Origin: Bifidobacterium vespertilionis
Lineage (GTDB): Bacteria > Actinomycetota > Actinomycetes > Actinomycetales > Bifidobacteriaceae
DNA length: 64,000 nt
Direction: 5' to 3'
Assembly: GCF_008698145.1 (NCBI RefSeq)
Contig: NZ_RZNZ01000006.1
Span: 62,001 to 126,000, forward strand
Shown here: piece by piece, positions 51,369 to 59,975 of the stretch
Numbering within the stretch: the stretch's first letter is position 1
Layout of the letters: the number at the start of each line of letters is the position of its first letter
Notes under the pieces: model-generated
Database searches by the model: none
The model's input: only the letters and a program-made list of their open reading frames with translations
Told to the model about the DNA's origin: nothing
Made by a program: the position numbers and the translations under genes

Positions 51369-52889
51369 ATGAGAAGGACTTTGCGGTTCAGGCACGACGG
51401 GACCTTCCGCGTGCTGCAGATGGCGGATGTTCAGGATGGCCCGGATGTGGATCCAGACACCGTGGTGCTGATCGAGGCGGCCATCCGCCGCGCCGATCCC
51501 GATCTGGTGGTGTTCACCGGCGATCAGATCCGCGGCTACGACCCGGCTTGGATGCACACGTTCCTGCGCCGGCGCGGCGAGCGGCCCGGGGACAGCGTGC
51601 GCGAGGTCACCAGACTCGAGGCGTGGTGGCGCAGGCGCTTCGGCGGTCCGAACCAGCCCGGACCGGACGATTGGCCCGCCGGCGCGCTCATGGCCGACGC
51701 CCGCGCCAAGGTCCGCCGCTGCTTCGCGGGATTCCTCGCACCGATCGTCCGCGCCGGCGTGCCCTTCGCGGCCACCTACGGCAACCATGACTTCCAGTGC
51801 GGCATCCTGGCCGATGAGCAGGATCGCATCTACCGCGAGTTCCCCGGATGCCTCAACCCGGACGCCCAGCCCGACCAGCCGGGCCGGATTGCGTCCAGCC
51901 CGTCCGCCCCGATCCCCTGCGAGCCTGGCACCTTCGCCCTGCCGGTGATGGCGTCCGACGGTTCCAACCACATCGCCATGGGCGTCACGCTGGTCAATTC
52001 CGGCGACTACGCCACCGAGCATCCCTCACGATCGGACACGATCGACGGCGAGCCCTCCTCGCATCTCTCCCCCGCGGCCAGACGAGCGATCGGCCGCAAC
52101 GCCAGCCGCAACGCCGGTCCCGCCACCAGTCAGGCCGACTATGCGCGGGACCCCCGCAAGATCGATCTGGCCGATTCGGACGGCTACGGCTCCCCCACCC
52201 CGCAGGCCCTTGCGTGGCTCGCCGAATCGCAGCGGGAGATGGTCCGCCGCAACGGCGACGGACGCCCGGTCCCCGCGATCGCCTTCCAGCACATCCCCCC
52301 GCAGGAGTTCTACGACTGCCTCAAGGAAGTGCCGGCCTTCACGCCCAACGCCGTGGAGGGCACGCGCGCCTTCGCCGGCCGCTGCTACGTGCTCGATCGG
52401 TCCGTCTGCCGCCCCGGCTCCAGACTGGGCGAGGCGATCGGCTGCGCGGATGTGAACTGCGGCCAGGTCCAAACGATGGTCGACGCCGGCGGCTATTTCG
52501 CGCTATTCTGCGGGCACGATCACAAGAACGCCTTCGTGGGCCATGTGGACGGCCTCGATCTGGGCTACGCCCCCACCTGCGGCTTCGCCTCCTACGGTCC
52601 CAAGTCGCGTCTGCGCGGCATCCGCCTGTTCGAGTTCCACGAGTCCGATCCGTCCCGCTACACCACGCGCATGCTCACCTACGGCGAGCTGGTGGGCCGC
52701 CGCAGCCGCAACGAGACCCGCGTGTTCTTCGGCGACCATCTGGTGACCGACGGCCCAAGCCTGCGCGATCAGCTGCGCCGGCCGAGCGTGTTCGTGACGC
52801 TCGTCGGCATCGCGGGAGGCGTGGCCGCCGCGATCGGATCCGCCTGCGCCCGTGGAGCGCGCCGCCTGCTGAACCGCCCGTCCCGCTAA
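51369..52889 (+). CDS. Metallophosphoesterase
   Basis: Calcineurin-like phosphoesterase. 506 residues from ATG 51369. Metal motifs: MADVQDGPDVD (D-x-x replaced for D-x-H), VVFTGDQIRG (G-D-x), ATYGNHDFQCG (G-N-H-D), IAFQHIPPQEF (H) and LFCGHDHKNAFVGHVDGLDL (G-H-x-H-like). The first motif has Gln where most enzymes have His. A C-terminal helix (SVFVTLVGIAGGVAAAIGSA) may anchor the protein. Similar to eukaryotic-type Icc/PAP enzymes; the substrate is unknown. Confidence 0.85.
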   Translation: MRRTLRFRHDGTFRVLQMADVQDGPDVDPDTVVLIEAAIRRADPDLVVFTGDQIRGYDPAWMHTFLRRRGERPGDSVREVTRLEAWWRRRFGGPNQPGPDDWPAGALMADARAKVRRCFAGFLAPIVRAGVPFAATYGNHDFQCGILADEQDRIYREFPGCLNPDAQPDQPGRIASSPSAPIPCEPGTFALPVMASDGSNHIAMGVTLVNSGDYATEHPSRSDTIDGEPSSHLSPAARRAIGRNASRNAGPATSQADYARDPRKIDLADSDGYGSPTPQALAWLAESQREMVRRNGDGRPVPAIAFQHIPPQEFYDCLKEVPAFTPNAVEGTRAFAGRCYVLDRSVCRPGSRLGEAIGCADVNCGQVQTMVDAGGYFALFCGHDHKNAFVGHVDGLDLGYAPTCGFASYGPKSRLRGIRLFEFHESDPSRYTTRMLTYGELVGRRSRNETRVFFGDHLVTDGPSLRDQLRRPSVFVTLVGIAGGVAAAIGSACARGARRLLNRPSR

Positions 52890-52905
52890 GTGCCGCGGCC
52901 CTTCC

Positions 52906-53118
52906 CGTCATCCTGAGCGCTGAGCCGTTAAGCGGACAGCCCGGTGGGCTGTCCGTAGGTGAAGGGAGCCGCCGCCAAGGCGGCGACGGTCCGGCACAGC
53001 CGGACACCGAAGGGCGGAACCGAAGGATCCTTGGCCACTGTGCACCAATCGTTGTATGCATCAGTGCGGGGAATTAAGGATCCTTCGACTACGGCTGCGC
53101 CTTCGCTCAGGATGACGG
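52906..53118. repeat. Dispersed palindromic repeat, copy 7 (long form)
   Basis: Carries the same internal block as copy 3 (GGACAGCCCGGTGGGCTGTCC then CCGCCGCCAAGGCGGCG). Two partial right ends follow, to about 53181. This fills 52890-53290 together with the promoter region of the regulator. Confidence 0.85.
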
Positions 53119-53290
53119 GAAGGGGCCGCTGCGCCACGCTCAGGATGACGAGGGGAGACTCTGCCGCGCTCAGAACGGCGGAATGGGACTATGATGGAAC
53201 GTATTCGATATCGGGGGTACGGCGGAGACGTCGGATCGTGTCATCGATGCACGGTTCGGCGACCGCCATCGAACACGAGAAGGAGCCATC

Positions 53291-54142
53291 GTGAACAGCT
53301 CAGCAGACCAAAACGCAGGACCTTCAGGTGCAATCGTTCCACTCAGCCCCGATGGCCTGAACGATCCCATCCCCCACGTCCCCGACGAGCTTGAGATCCT
53401 GACAAGACTGTCCCTGAGTGCCAATCCGGCTCCGGTGCCGGCCGCATCGCGCAGCAGGTGCGACGAGACGATGGACGCGATCAAGGCGTATATCCTGCGC
53501 GAACGCCTCCAGCCGGGCGACGTACTGCCCACGGAAACGCAGCTGTGCGACGCGATAGGCGCCTCCCGCTCCTCGGTGCGCGAGGCCGTGCGAAAGCTCG
53601 AGGCGCTCAACATCGTCAAGGTGGAGCATGGCAAGGGCACGTTCGTGGGTTCCCTGTCGCTGGATCCGATGGTGGAGACACTCGCCTTCCGATCCATGGT
53701 CTCCGTGGGCAGGAATTTCGCCGATCTGCAGGATGTAGTGCAATTGCGCCGGCTCCTGGATCTGGGTTGCGCCGACGAAGTGGTCGCCTCGCTGGCCGGC
53801 ACCGAGCAGCCGCAGCTCATGGAACTGGCGGATGCGATGATCGCCAGCGCTGCGGAGGACCGGACATTTCTGGGACCGGACATCGACTTTCATCTGGGAC
53901 TGCTCGATGCGCTGCACAACACGGTGGCCAAGCAGATGGTCCGATCCCTGTGGCTCGTGCACATGGCGGTGCTTCCCCAACTGGGACTGCCGGTGTCCGA
54001 CGAACTCAATCGCACGGCCGACGCGCACAAGCGCATGCTGACCGCGGCGCTGGCGGGTGACGTGGACGGCTATCGCGAGGCCGTGATCGACCACTACGAG
54101 CCGATCGAATCGATTCTGCGACATCGCATCCAGGAGCAATAG
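53291..54142 (+). CDS. GntR/FadR-family transcriptional regulator
   Basis: 283 residues from GTG 53291, with AAGGAG at five bases. The winged helix (about 55-125) has LQPGDVLPTETQLCDAIGAS and SSVREAVRKLEALNIVK. The FCD ligand domain follows, with metal-site residues likely in DIDFHLGLLDALHNT and AHKRMLTAALAGDVDGYREA. An N-terminal extension of about 55 residues is unusual. The regulated genes are not identifiable from the neighbours. Confidence 0.9.
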   Translation: MNSSADQNAGPSGAIVPLSPDGLNDPIPHVPDELEILTRLSLSANPAPVPAASRSRCDETMDAIKAYILRERLQPGDVLPTETQLCDAIGASRSSVREAVRKLEALNIVKVEHGKGTFVGSLSLDPMVETLAFRSMVSVGRNFADLQDVVQLRRLLDLGCADEVVASLAGTEQPQLMELADAMIASAAEDRTFLGPDIDFHLGLLDALHNTVAKQMVRSLWLVHMAVLPQLGLPVSDELNRTADAHKRMLTAALAGDVDGYREAVIDHYEPIESILRHRIQEQ

Positions 54143-54170
54143 TCCCCTCCGCTCAGCCCGAGCGTCCCTC

Positions 54171-54326
54171 CGTCATCCTGAGCGGAGCGGAGTGGAGTCG
54201 AAGGATCCTTAACCTTGTACACAAAGTCGCTTGCAACTATGCGCAGAATAGTAAGGATCCTTCGACTTCGCTCCGCTCCGCTCAGGATGACGGAGGGGCT
54301 CCATCACGCTGCGCCCAGGATGACGG
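54171..54326. repeat. Dispersed palindromic repeat, copy 8
   Basis: CGTCATCCTGAGCG...AAGGATCCTT, loop with TATGCGCAGAATA as in copy 4, TAAGGATCCTTCGACTTCG...CGCTCAGGATGACGG (to 54293), and a partial right end. Confidence 0.85.
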
Positions 54327-54353
54327 TGAGGGCTCTCCGTTTCGCCAGCGACG

Positions 54354-54974
54354 TCACCGAAACAGCGACACCCCGCGGCGGGCCATGCAGAACGCGTTGC
54401 CCAGCCACGTGTGCCGGGAGTTCGGCCACACCGCCCCGAGTCTGGGCGCGTTCTGGCTCATCCAGATGCTCGGCACGCGGCCGTCGGCGCTGCGCGAGCC
54501 CAGCAGATTGAAACCGTTCTTCTCCTTGAGCCAGATGGGGTGCTGCGTGGCGATCGCCAGCCCCTCCTCCAGCGTGAGGGGGATGCGGCCGTCCGAATCG
54601 ATCAGCTTGCGGGCCACATCGGGCTCGCGGTTGGTGTACTTGGTGCCCGTGTGTGGCTCGACCACGATGTAGAACGGGCCCTCGGGCGGCTCGAAACCAT
54701 CCTGCGGCAGGAAGCTGGCGATGTCGCGCGGCGGCATGGTGGTGAAGCCGGCCATGCGGTTGATCGACGTGCGGGCGATCAGCGACTCCGGCGAGACCAG
54801 CTCACGCGTGGGCACCAGCAGGATCCGCTCGTCCAGATCGGTGTGCTCCAGCGCGGCGATCAGGGGACGGGCGAGCGATCGGAACGCGGCGGCGCTCATA
54901 TCCGCCACGTCCGGGTATCCCAATGCCACAATGCGGTCCAGCTGGCGCTGCGCTTCCACGGATGCCTTCGACAT
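54354..54974 (-). CDS. Conserved actinobacterial protein of unknown function
   Basis: 206 residues from ATG 54974, chosen because MSKASVEAQRQLDRIVALGY begins a well-ordered sequence. Longer in-frame starts exist. Recognisable segments are SLARPLIAALEHTDLDERI, LPQDGFEPPEGPFYIVVEPH, TLEEGLAIATQHPIWLKEKN and RLGAVWPNSRHTWLGNAFCM. It resembles hypothetical proteins common in bifidobacteria (possibly DUF5701), but I cannot assign a function. Confidence 0.6.
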   Translation of the reverse strand: MSKASVEAQRQLDRIVALGYPDVADMSAAAFRSLARPLIAALEHTDLDERILLVPTRELVSPESLIARTSINRMAGFTTMPPRDIASFLPQDGFEPPEGPFYIVVEPHTGTKYTNREPDVARKLIDSDGRIPLTLEEGLAIATQHPIWLKEKNGFNLLGSRSADGRVPSIWMSQNAPRLGAVWPNSRHTWLGNAFCMARRGVSLFR

Positions 54975-55223
54975 GCCTCCAGTGTAGGACGGGCGGGTGC
55001 CGAAACGGACATTCCGGGCCGTCGTCGCGTCCATCCGGACACCGTCCATCCGGGCACCCGCCGCGCCTAGGGGTGCCCAATCGGACAAAAATCACCCGGG
55101 AATGTCCACAATGGCACCCATCCCCCGCGTCCGGGACGGTTTCCCCGTAGAATCGTTGGATACCGCGGTCGCCTGGAAAGGGGGCCGCCTGCGCACACCA
55201 TCCCCCAAATCCAGAAGGTTGAT

Positions 55224-56318
55224 ATGTCCGAAAAGTTGAAGGTCGGCATCCTCGGCGCCACCGGCATGGTGGGCCAGCGCTTCGTGACGCTGCTCGAAAA
55301 CCACCCGTGGTTCGAGGTGGTCACGCTCGCCGCGTCCGCGCACAGCGCCGGCAAGACGTACGAGGAGGCCGTGGGCGATCGTTGGAAGATCGAGACCCCC
55401 ATGCCCGAATACGCCAGGCACATGGTCGTGGTCGATGGCGACGATGCCGAGAAGGTCGCCGCCGGCGTCGACTTCATGTTCTCCGCCGTGAACATGCCCA
55501 AGGACCAGATCCGCGCCATCGAGGAGCGCTACGCGAAGACCGAGACCCCGGTCGTCTCCAACAACAGCGCCCACCGCTGGACCCCGGACGTGCCGATGGT
55601 CGTCCCGGAGATCAACCCGGAGCATTTCGACGTGATCAAGTACCAGCGCCGCCGTCTGGGCACCACGCGCGGCTTCATCGCCGTCAAGCCCAACTGCTCC
55701 ATCCAGGCCTACACCCCCGCACTCGCCGCGTGGAAGGAGTTCGAGCCGCGCGAGGTGGTGGTGAGCACCTACCAGGCCATCTCCGGCGCCGGCAAGACGT
55801 TCAGGGACTGGCCCGAGATGGTGGGCAACATCATCCCGTTCATCTCCGGCGAGGAGGCCAAGAGCGAAAAGGAGCCGCTCAAGGTGTTCGGCCACGTGGA
55901 CGACGCCAAGGGCGAGATCGTGCCGTTCGAAGGCTCCTTGCGCATCACCTCGCAGTGCATCCGCGTGCCCGTGCTCAACGGCCACACCGCCACGGTGTTC
56001 ATCAATTTCGGCAAGAACCCCACCAAGGAGGAGCTCGTCGACCGTCTGGTGAACTACACCTCCGAGGCCGCCCGTCTGGGTCTGCCGCACGCGCCGCAGC
56101 ACTTCATCCAGTACCTCACCGAGGACGACCGCCCGCAGGTCAAGCTCGATGTGGACTACGAGGGCGGCATGGGCGTGTCGATCGGCCGCTTGCGCGAGGA
56201 CTCCATCTTCGACTGGAAGTTCGTGGGCCTGGCCCACAACACCCTGCGCGGGGCCGCCGGCGGTGCGCTCGAATGCGCGGAGATGCTCAAGGCGCTGGGC
56301 TACATCGAGGCCAAGTGA
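55224..56318 (+). CDS. asd: Aspartate-semialdehyde dehydrogenase
   Basis: Reduces aspartyl phosphate to the semialdehyde for lysine, threonine, methionine and diaminopimelate synthesis. 364 residues, ATG after AGAAGGTTGAT. NADP site VGILGATGMVGQRF. Catalytic Cys158 in VKPNCSIQAY. The QAISGAGKTFRDWPE and SLRITSQCIRVPV blocks fit the archaeal/fungal-like subgroup. Convergent with the split aspartokinase genes; a shared terminator lies between. Confidence 0.95.
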   Translation: MSEKLKVGILGATGMVGQRFVTLLENHPWFEVVTLAASAHSAGKTYEEAVGDRWKIETPMPEYARHMVVVDGDDAEKVAAGVDFMFSAVNMPKDQIRAIEERYAKTETPVVSNNSAHRWTPDVPMVVPEINPEHFDVIKYQRRRLGTTRGFIAVKPNCSIQAYTPALAAWKEFEPREVVVSTYQAISGAGKTFRDWPEMVGNIIPFISGEEAKSEKEPLKVFGHVDDAKGEIVPFEGSLRITSQCIRVPVLNGHTATVFINFGKNPTKEELVDRLVNYTSEAARLGLPHAPQHFIQYLTEDDRPQVKLDVDYEGGMGVSIGRLREDSIFDWKFVGLAHNTLRGAAGGALECAEMLKALGYIEAK

Positions 56319-56347
56319 CTGGTTGCGCACCGATCAGCGCGCAACCG

Positions 56348-56387
56348 ATCATCCTGAGCGAGCGGAGCGAGCCGAAGGATCCTTAAC
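56348..56387. repeat. Dispersed palindromic repeat, copy 9 (left half only)
   Basis: ATCATCCTGAGCGAGCGGAG followed by AAGGATCCTTAACC, without a right half. Confidence 0.75.
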
Positions 56388-56405
56388 CGCCGCTCAACAT
56401 CAACA

Positions 56406-56446
56406 AAGTGGGGCTTCCCGATGAACATCATCGGGAAGCCCCACTT
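56406..56446. terminator. Bidirectional terminator between asd and the ACT-domain gene
   Basis: AAGTGGGGCTTCCCGATGA and its exact complement form a 19-bp perfect stem with a three-base loop. CTTTGTTG follows on the minus strand. Confidence 0.85.
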
Positions 56447-56479
56447 GCGTATATGAAACGATGGAACCCGGTCCGCCGA

Positions 56480-57043
56480 TCAGCGACCGGTGCCGCCGTA
56501 CACCACGGCCTCCACCTGATCGGCGTCGAGACCATAGGCGGTATGCAGCGCGCGCACCGCGTCGTCCAGCTGGCTCAGCGGCACGAGCGCGGCGATGCGG
56601 ATCTCCGAGGTGGAGATCATAAGCACGTTGATGCCCTTGTCGCTCAGCGCGTTGAAGAACTTCGCGGCCAGACCGGAATGGGTCTTCATACCCACGCCCA
56701 CCACGGCCACCTTGCCCACGGTCTTGTCCACGTCGAACTCGCGGTAGTCCAGATCGTCGTGCGATTTCTGGAGCACCTCCTCGGTCTTCTTGCACGCGGT
56801 CTCCGGCACGGTGAAGGAGATGTCCGCGGTGCCGGTGGAGGCGCCGGCCTGCACGATCATGTCCACGTTGATGCCCGCATTGGCGAGTTCGGTGAACACC
56901 TTGGCCGCCATGCCCGGCTCGTTCGCCACGCCGCGCACGGTGACCAGCGCCTCGCTGCGGTCGTGCGCCACGCCGGAGATGACCGGGGCCTCGGGGCCGA
57001 GATCGGGGAACAGATCGCCCATGGACTTGTTGTTGTCGCTCAT
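56480..57043 (-). CDS. Aspartokinase regulatory (ACT-domain) subunit
   Basis: 187 residues. Two ACT domains in tandem (about 25-95 and 105-175): ALVTVRGVANEPGMAAKVF, GINVDMIVQAG, then VAVVGVGMKTHSGLAAKFF, GINVLMISTSEIRI. These match the C-terminal half of LysC. It begins 33 bases after the catalytic gene ends, with its own GAAAGG and ATG. In Corynebacterium the beta subunit comes from an internal start of one gene. Here the two parts are separate genes. Confidence 0.9.
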   Translation of the reverse strand: MSDNNKSMGDLFPDLGPEAPVISGVAHDRSEALVTVRGVANEPGMAAKVFTELANAGINVDMIVQAGASTGTADISFTVPETACKKTEEVLQKSHDDLDYREFDVDKTVGKVAVVGVGMKTHSGLAAKFFNALSDKGINVLMISTSEIRIAALVPLSQLDDAVRALHTAYGLDADQVEAVVYGGTGR

Positions 57044-57076
57044 TGTTGGTTGCCTTTCAAAAGTTTCGTTTGCGGA

Positions 57077-57841
57077 TCAGTCGAGGTTGGGCAGGGTGCG
57101 CGGGTCCACGCCTTCGGGCACGACCAGCGTGCCGGGACGGTGGGAGAACGAGGAGCGCACGTGCAGCGGCATGTCGAAGCGCTGGGCGTACTCCACGCAG
57201 CGCAGCGCCAGTACCTTGGAGCCGCAGGAGGCCATCTCGAGGATCGAGTCGTAGTCGATGAAGGGGATTCGGCGCGCGGTGGGCACAATGCGCGGATCGG
57301 CGGTGAAGATGCCGTCCACGTCGGTGTAGATCTCGCAGATGTCCGCGCCAAGGGCCACCGCGAGGGCCACCGCGGAGGTGTCCGAACCGCCGCGTCCCAG
57401 CGTGGTGGGGTCGCCGTCCTCGTTGATGCCCTGGAAGCCGGCCACGATCGCCACCTCGCCCTCGTCCAGCACCTGCTCGACGCGCTTGGGGCGCACGGCC
57501 TTGATGTGCGCGGCGCCGTAGCGGGCGTCGGTGAGGAAGCCGGCCTGCTGGCCGGTGAACGAGTGGGCCTTCGATCCGGCCGCGTGGATGGCCATGGCCA
57601 GCAGGCTCATGGAGATGCGCTCGCCCGCGGTCATGAGCATGTCCATCTCGCGCTCGGGCGGGTTGCCGTCGATGCTCATCGCCTGATCGATGAGGTCGTC
57701 CGTGGTGTCGCCCATGGCGGAGACCACCACGGCCACCTTGTTGCCCTTCTTTTTGGTTTCGATGATGCGCTTGGCCACGCGCTTGATCGAATCGGTATCG
57801 GCGACCGACGAGCCACCGTACTTCTGAACGATGAGAGCCAC
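57077..57841 (-). CDS. Aspartokinase catalytic subunit
   Basis: Phosphorylates aspartate to start the aspartate-family pathway. 254 residues from GTG 57841. Kinase motif [66 protein letters not shown] and [19 protein letters not shown] are present. The sequence ends at the point where the ACT domains begin in normal LysC (about 410-450 residues). The ACT part is the separate downstream gene. The GTG start is supported by conservation and by GGAAAG just upstream. Confidence 0.92.
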   Translation of the reverse strand: MALIVQKYGGSSVADTDSIKRVAKRIIETKKKGNKVAVVVSAMGDTTDDLIDQAMSIDGNPPEREMDMLMTAGERISMSLLAMAIHAAGSKAHSFTGQQAGFLTDARYGAAHIKAVRPKRVEQVLDEGEVAIVAGFQGINEDGDPTTLGRGGSDTSAVALAVALGADICEIYTDVDGIFTADPRIVPTARRIPFIDYDSILEMASCGSKVLALRCVEYAQRFDMPLHVRSSFSHRPGTLVVPEGVDPRTLPNLD

Positions 57842-58049
57842 GACTTTCCAATCTTCTCCGGGATTTCGCCTGCGCCTACACTCCGCGCAAACGCCATAGA
57901 TTATAAGGGATTGCGCCGTTTGCGGGCGAAACCGAGCCACCATTCGGACAACGAGCCCGCCATGCGCGGATGCCAGACGCCGAGCGCGGACGGCGGGCAC
58001 AGCCCGCGCACACGCCGGGCGGATACCCGGTGCGATATGGTGGCGTCCC

Positions 58050-59357
58050 ATGGATTCAGTGAAGAAGCAACGCGTGATCTTCGGCCTCCCGATGCTGTTC
58101 TGGGGCCTGTGGCTGGCCATCCTGTTCCTGTGGATGGGCCGGTTCGTCATTTCGTTCATGTCCATATACCTGGTCTCCACGATGCACGTGGACGCGGGGC
58201 TGGCGGGCACGATCGTGTCCATGTACGGCTTCGGCGGCATCTTCGGCTGCCTGTTCGGCGGGGCCCTGTCCGACCGGTTCGGCCGCGAGCCGATGATCGT
58301 GATCGGACAGCTCGGATCGGCCGCCATGCTGGTGATCCTCTCGTTCATCGACGATCCGATCGTCATGGGCGGCATGCTGCTGCTCTACGGGGTGATCTCG
58401 TCCCTGCCCACCCCGGCCGTGTCCGCATACATCGCGGACGTGGTGCCGGTCCCCATGCAGAAACGCGCCTACACACTGCAGACGTGGGCGCTGAATTTCG
58501 GCTTCGCCACGGGCCCGATCATCGCGAACCACCTGGTCAAGATCTCCTACACGCTCATGTTCTACACGGAGGCGGCCATGCTGACGGCCGTGAGCGTGAT
58601 GCTGGTCGTCTTCTTCCACCGCATGGGCGTCGATCGGATGCCCTCACCCGCGACCGTCCGGGCGGCCGGGACCACCGGATTACCCGCCGGGGCCGACTCC
58701 GCCGCCGGGCCCGACCCCGCGCGCCCACGGAAGCGACCGGTCTCCATGGCGGCCAACTACCGCCGCGCGCTGACCGACTGGCCCCTCATGTCGATGGTCC
58801 TGCTCATGTTCGGCTACACGGTCGCCTACTTCCAGATGACCAGCGGCCTGCCGATCGCGATGACGCAGATAGGCCTCGGCACGGACGAGTACTCGCACGT
58901 GCTCACCATCAACGGCGGCATCCTGTGCCTGCTGCAGATCCCGGCGATCGCGGTGTTCAACCGCATGAGCAACACGCGCGTGCTGGTACTCGGCATGCTG
59001 GTGACCGCGGCGGGCTACATGCTCCAGATCGGCGCGACCTCATGGCACGCCTTCGCGATCGCCGCGGCCCTGTGGACGCTGGGCGAGCTAGGCACGTTCC
59101 CGATCGCCGCGACCACGGTGGCGGGTCTTTCCCCGGCCGACGCGCGCGGCACCTACCAGGGCATCTACAACCTCAGCGGCTCAATGTCCCAGGCCATCGC
59201 CCCACTGGTGGGAGGATGGGTGATCAGCGGCTTCGGCGCGCACTTCCTGTGGGAGGCATGCACGGCGATGTTCCTGCTGGTGGCGCTGGGACTGCGGCTC
59301 ACCAAGGGAGCGCGCGAGCGCGCGATGGCGCGCAATCTGCAGGAGCGGCTGGCGTAG
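58050..59357 (+). CDS. MFS transporter
   Basis: 435 residues, twelve helices. The A-motif after helix 2 is [21 protein letters not shown], and [20 protein letters not shown] lies near helix 4-5. A Pro/Ala/Arg-rich loop (about 195-230) separates the halves. The layout suits a DHA1-type sugar or drug exporter, but the substrate is unknown. The ribosome-binding site is weak. Convergent with recR. Confidence 0.88.
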   Translation: MDSVKKQRVIFGLPMLFWGLWLAILFLWMGRFVISFMSIYLVSTMHVDAGLAGTIVSMYGFGGIFGCLFGGALSDRFGREPMIVIGQLGSAAMLVILSFIDDPIVMGGMLLLYGVISSLPTPAVSAYIADVVPVPMQKRAYTLQTWALNFGFATGPIIANHLVKISYTLMFYTEAAMLTAVSVMLVVFFHRMGVDRMPSPATVRAAGTTGLPAGADSAAGPDPARPRKRPVSMAANYRRALTDWPLMSMVLLMFGYTVAYFQMTSGLPIAMTQIGLGTDEYSHVLTINGGILCLLQIPAIAVFNRMSNTRVLVLGMLVTAAGYMLQIGATSWHAFAIAAALWTLGELGTFPIAATTVAGLSPADARGTYQGIYNLSGSMSQAIAPLVGGWVISGFGAHFLWEACTAMFLLVALGLRLTKGARERAMARNLQERLA

Positions 59358-59369
59358 GAGCCCGCCGCG

Positions 59370-59972
59370 TCACACCTCGCGGCGGCCGGCGAGCGCGCGG
59401 CCCAGCGTGATCTCGTCAGCGTACTCCAGATCGCTGCCCACGGGCAGACCGCTGGCGAGCCGGGTGACCTTGACGCCCAGCGGCCCGAGCAGACGGCCCA
59501 AATACGTGGAGGTCGCCTCGCCCTCGATGTTCGGGTCGAGCGCGAGGATCACCTCGGTCACGCTTCCGTCCTTGAGCCGTTCGAGCAGCTGCGGGATGCG
59601 CAGGTCGGCCGGCCCCACGTTGGCCATGGGGTTGATCGCGCCGCCGAGCACGTGGTACATGCCGCGGAATTCGCGCGTGCGCTCGATGCTCATCACGTCC
59701 TTGGGCTCCTCCACCACGCAGATCACCGTGTGGTCGCGACGGGGGTCCACGCACACCGGGCAGGGGCTCGTCTCGCACACGTTGCCGCAGATCGCGCAGA
59801 ACCGCACCTTGGACTTGACCTCGCTGATCGCGTCGGCCAGCGCGCGGGCCTCGTCGTCGGAAGCGCCGAGCAGGTAGAAGGCGATGCGCTGGGCGCCCTT
59901 GGGGCCAATGCCGGGCAGACGGGAGAACGCGTCAATCAGGTTCTGGATCGCTCCGTCGTATGCAAGGGCCAT
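59370..59972 (-). CDS. recR: Recombination protein RecR
   Basis: RecFOR-pathway protein for gap repair. 200 residues, GAGGAG upstream. Helix-hairpin-helix [19 protein letters not shown], Cys4 zinc finger [17 protein letters not shown], Toprim [17 protein letters not shown] with [19 protein letters not shown], and C-terminal [18 protein letters not shown]. Follows dnaX directly, the standard pairing. Confidence 0.97.
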   Translation of the reverse strand: MALAYDGAIQNLIDAFSRLPGIGPKGAQRIAFYLLGASDDEARALADAISEVKSKVRFCAICGNVCETSPCPVCVDPRRDHTVICVVEEPKDVMSIERTREFRGMYHVLGGAINPMANVGPADLRIPQLLERLKDGSVTEVILALDPNIEGEATSTYLGRLLGPLGVKVTRLASGLPVGSDLEYADEITLGRALAGRREV

Positions 59973-59975
59973 GGT

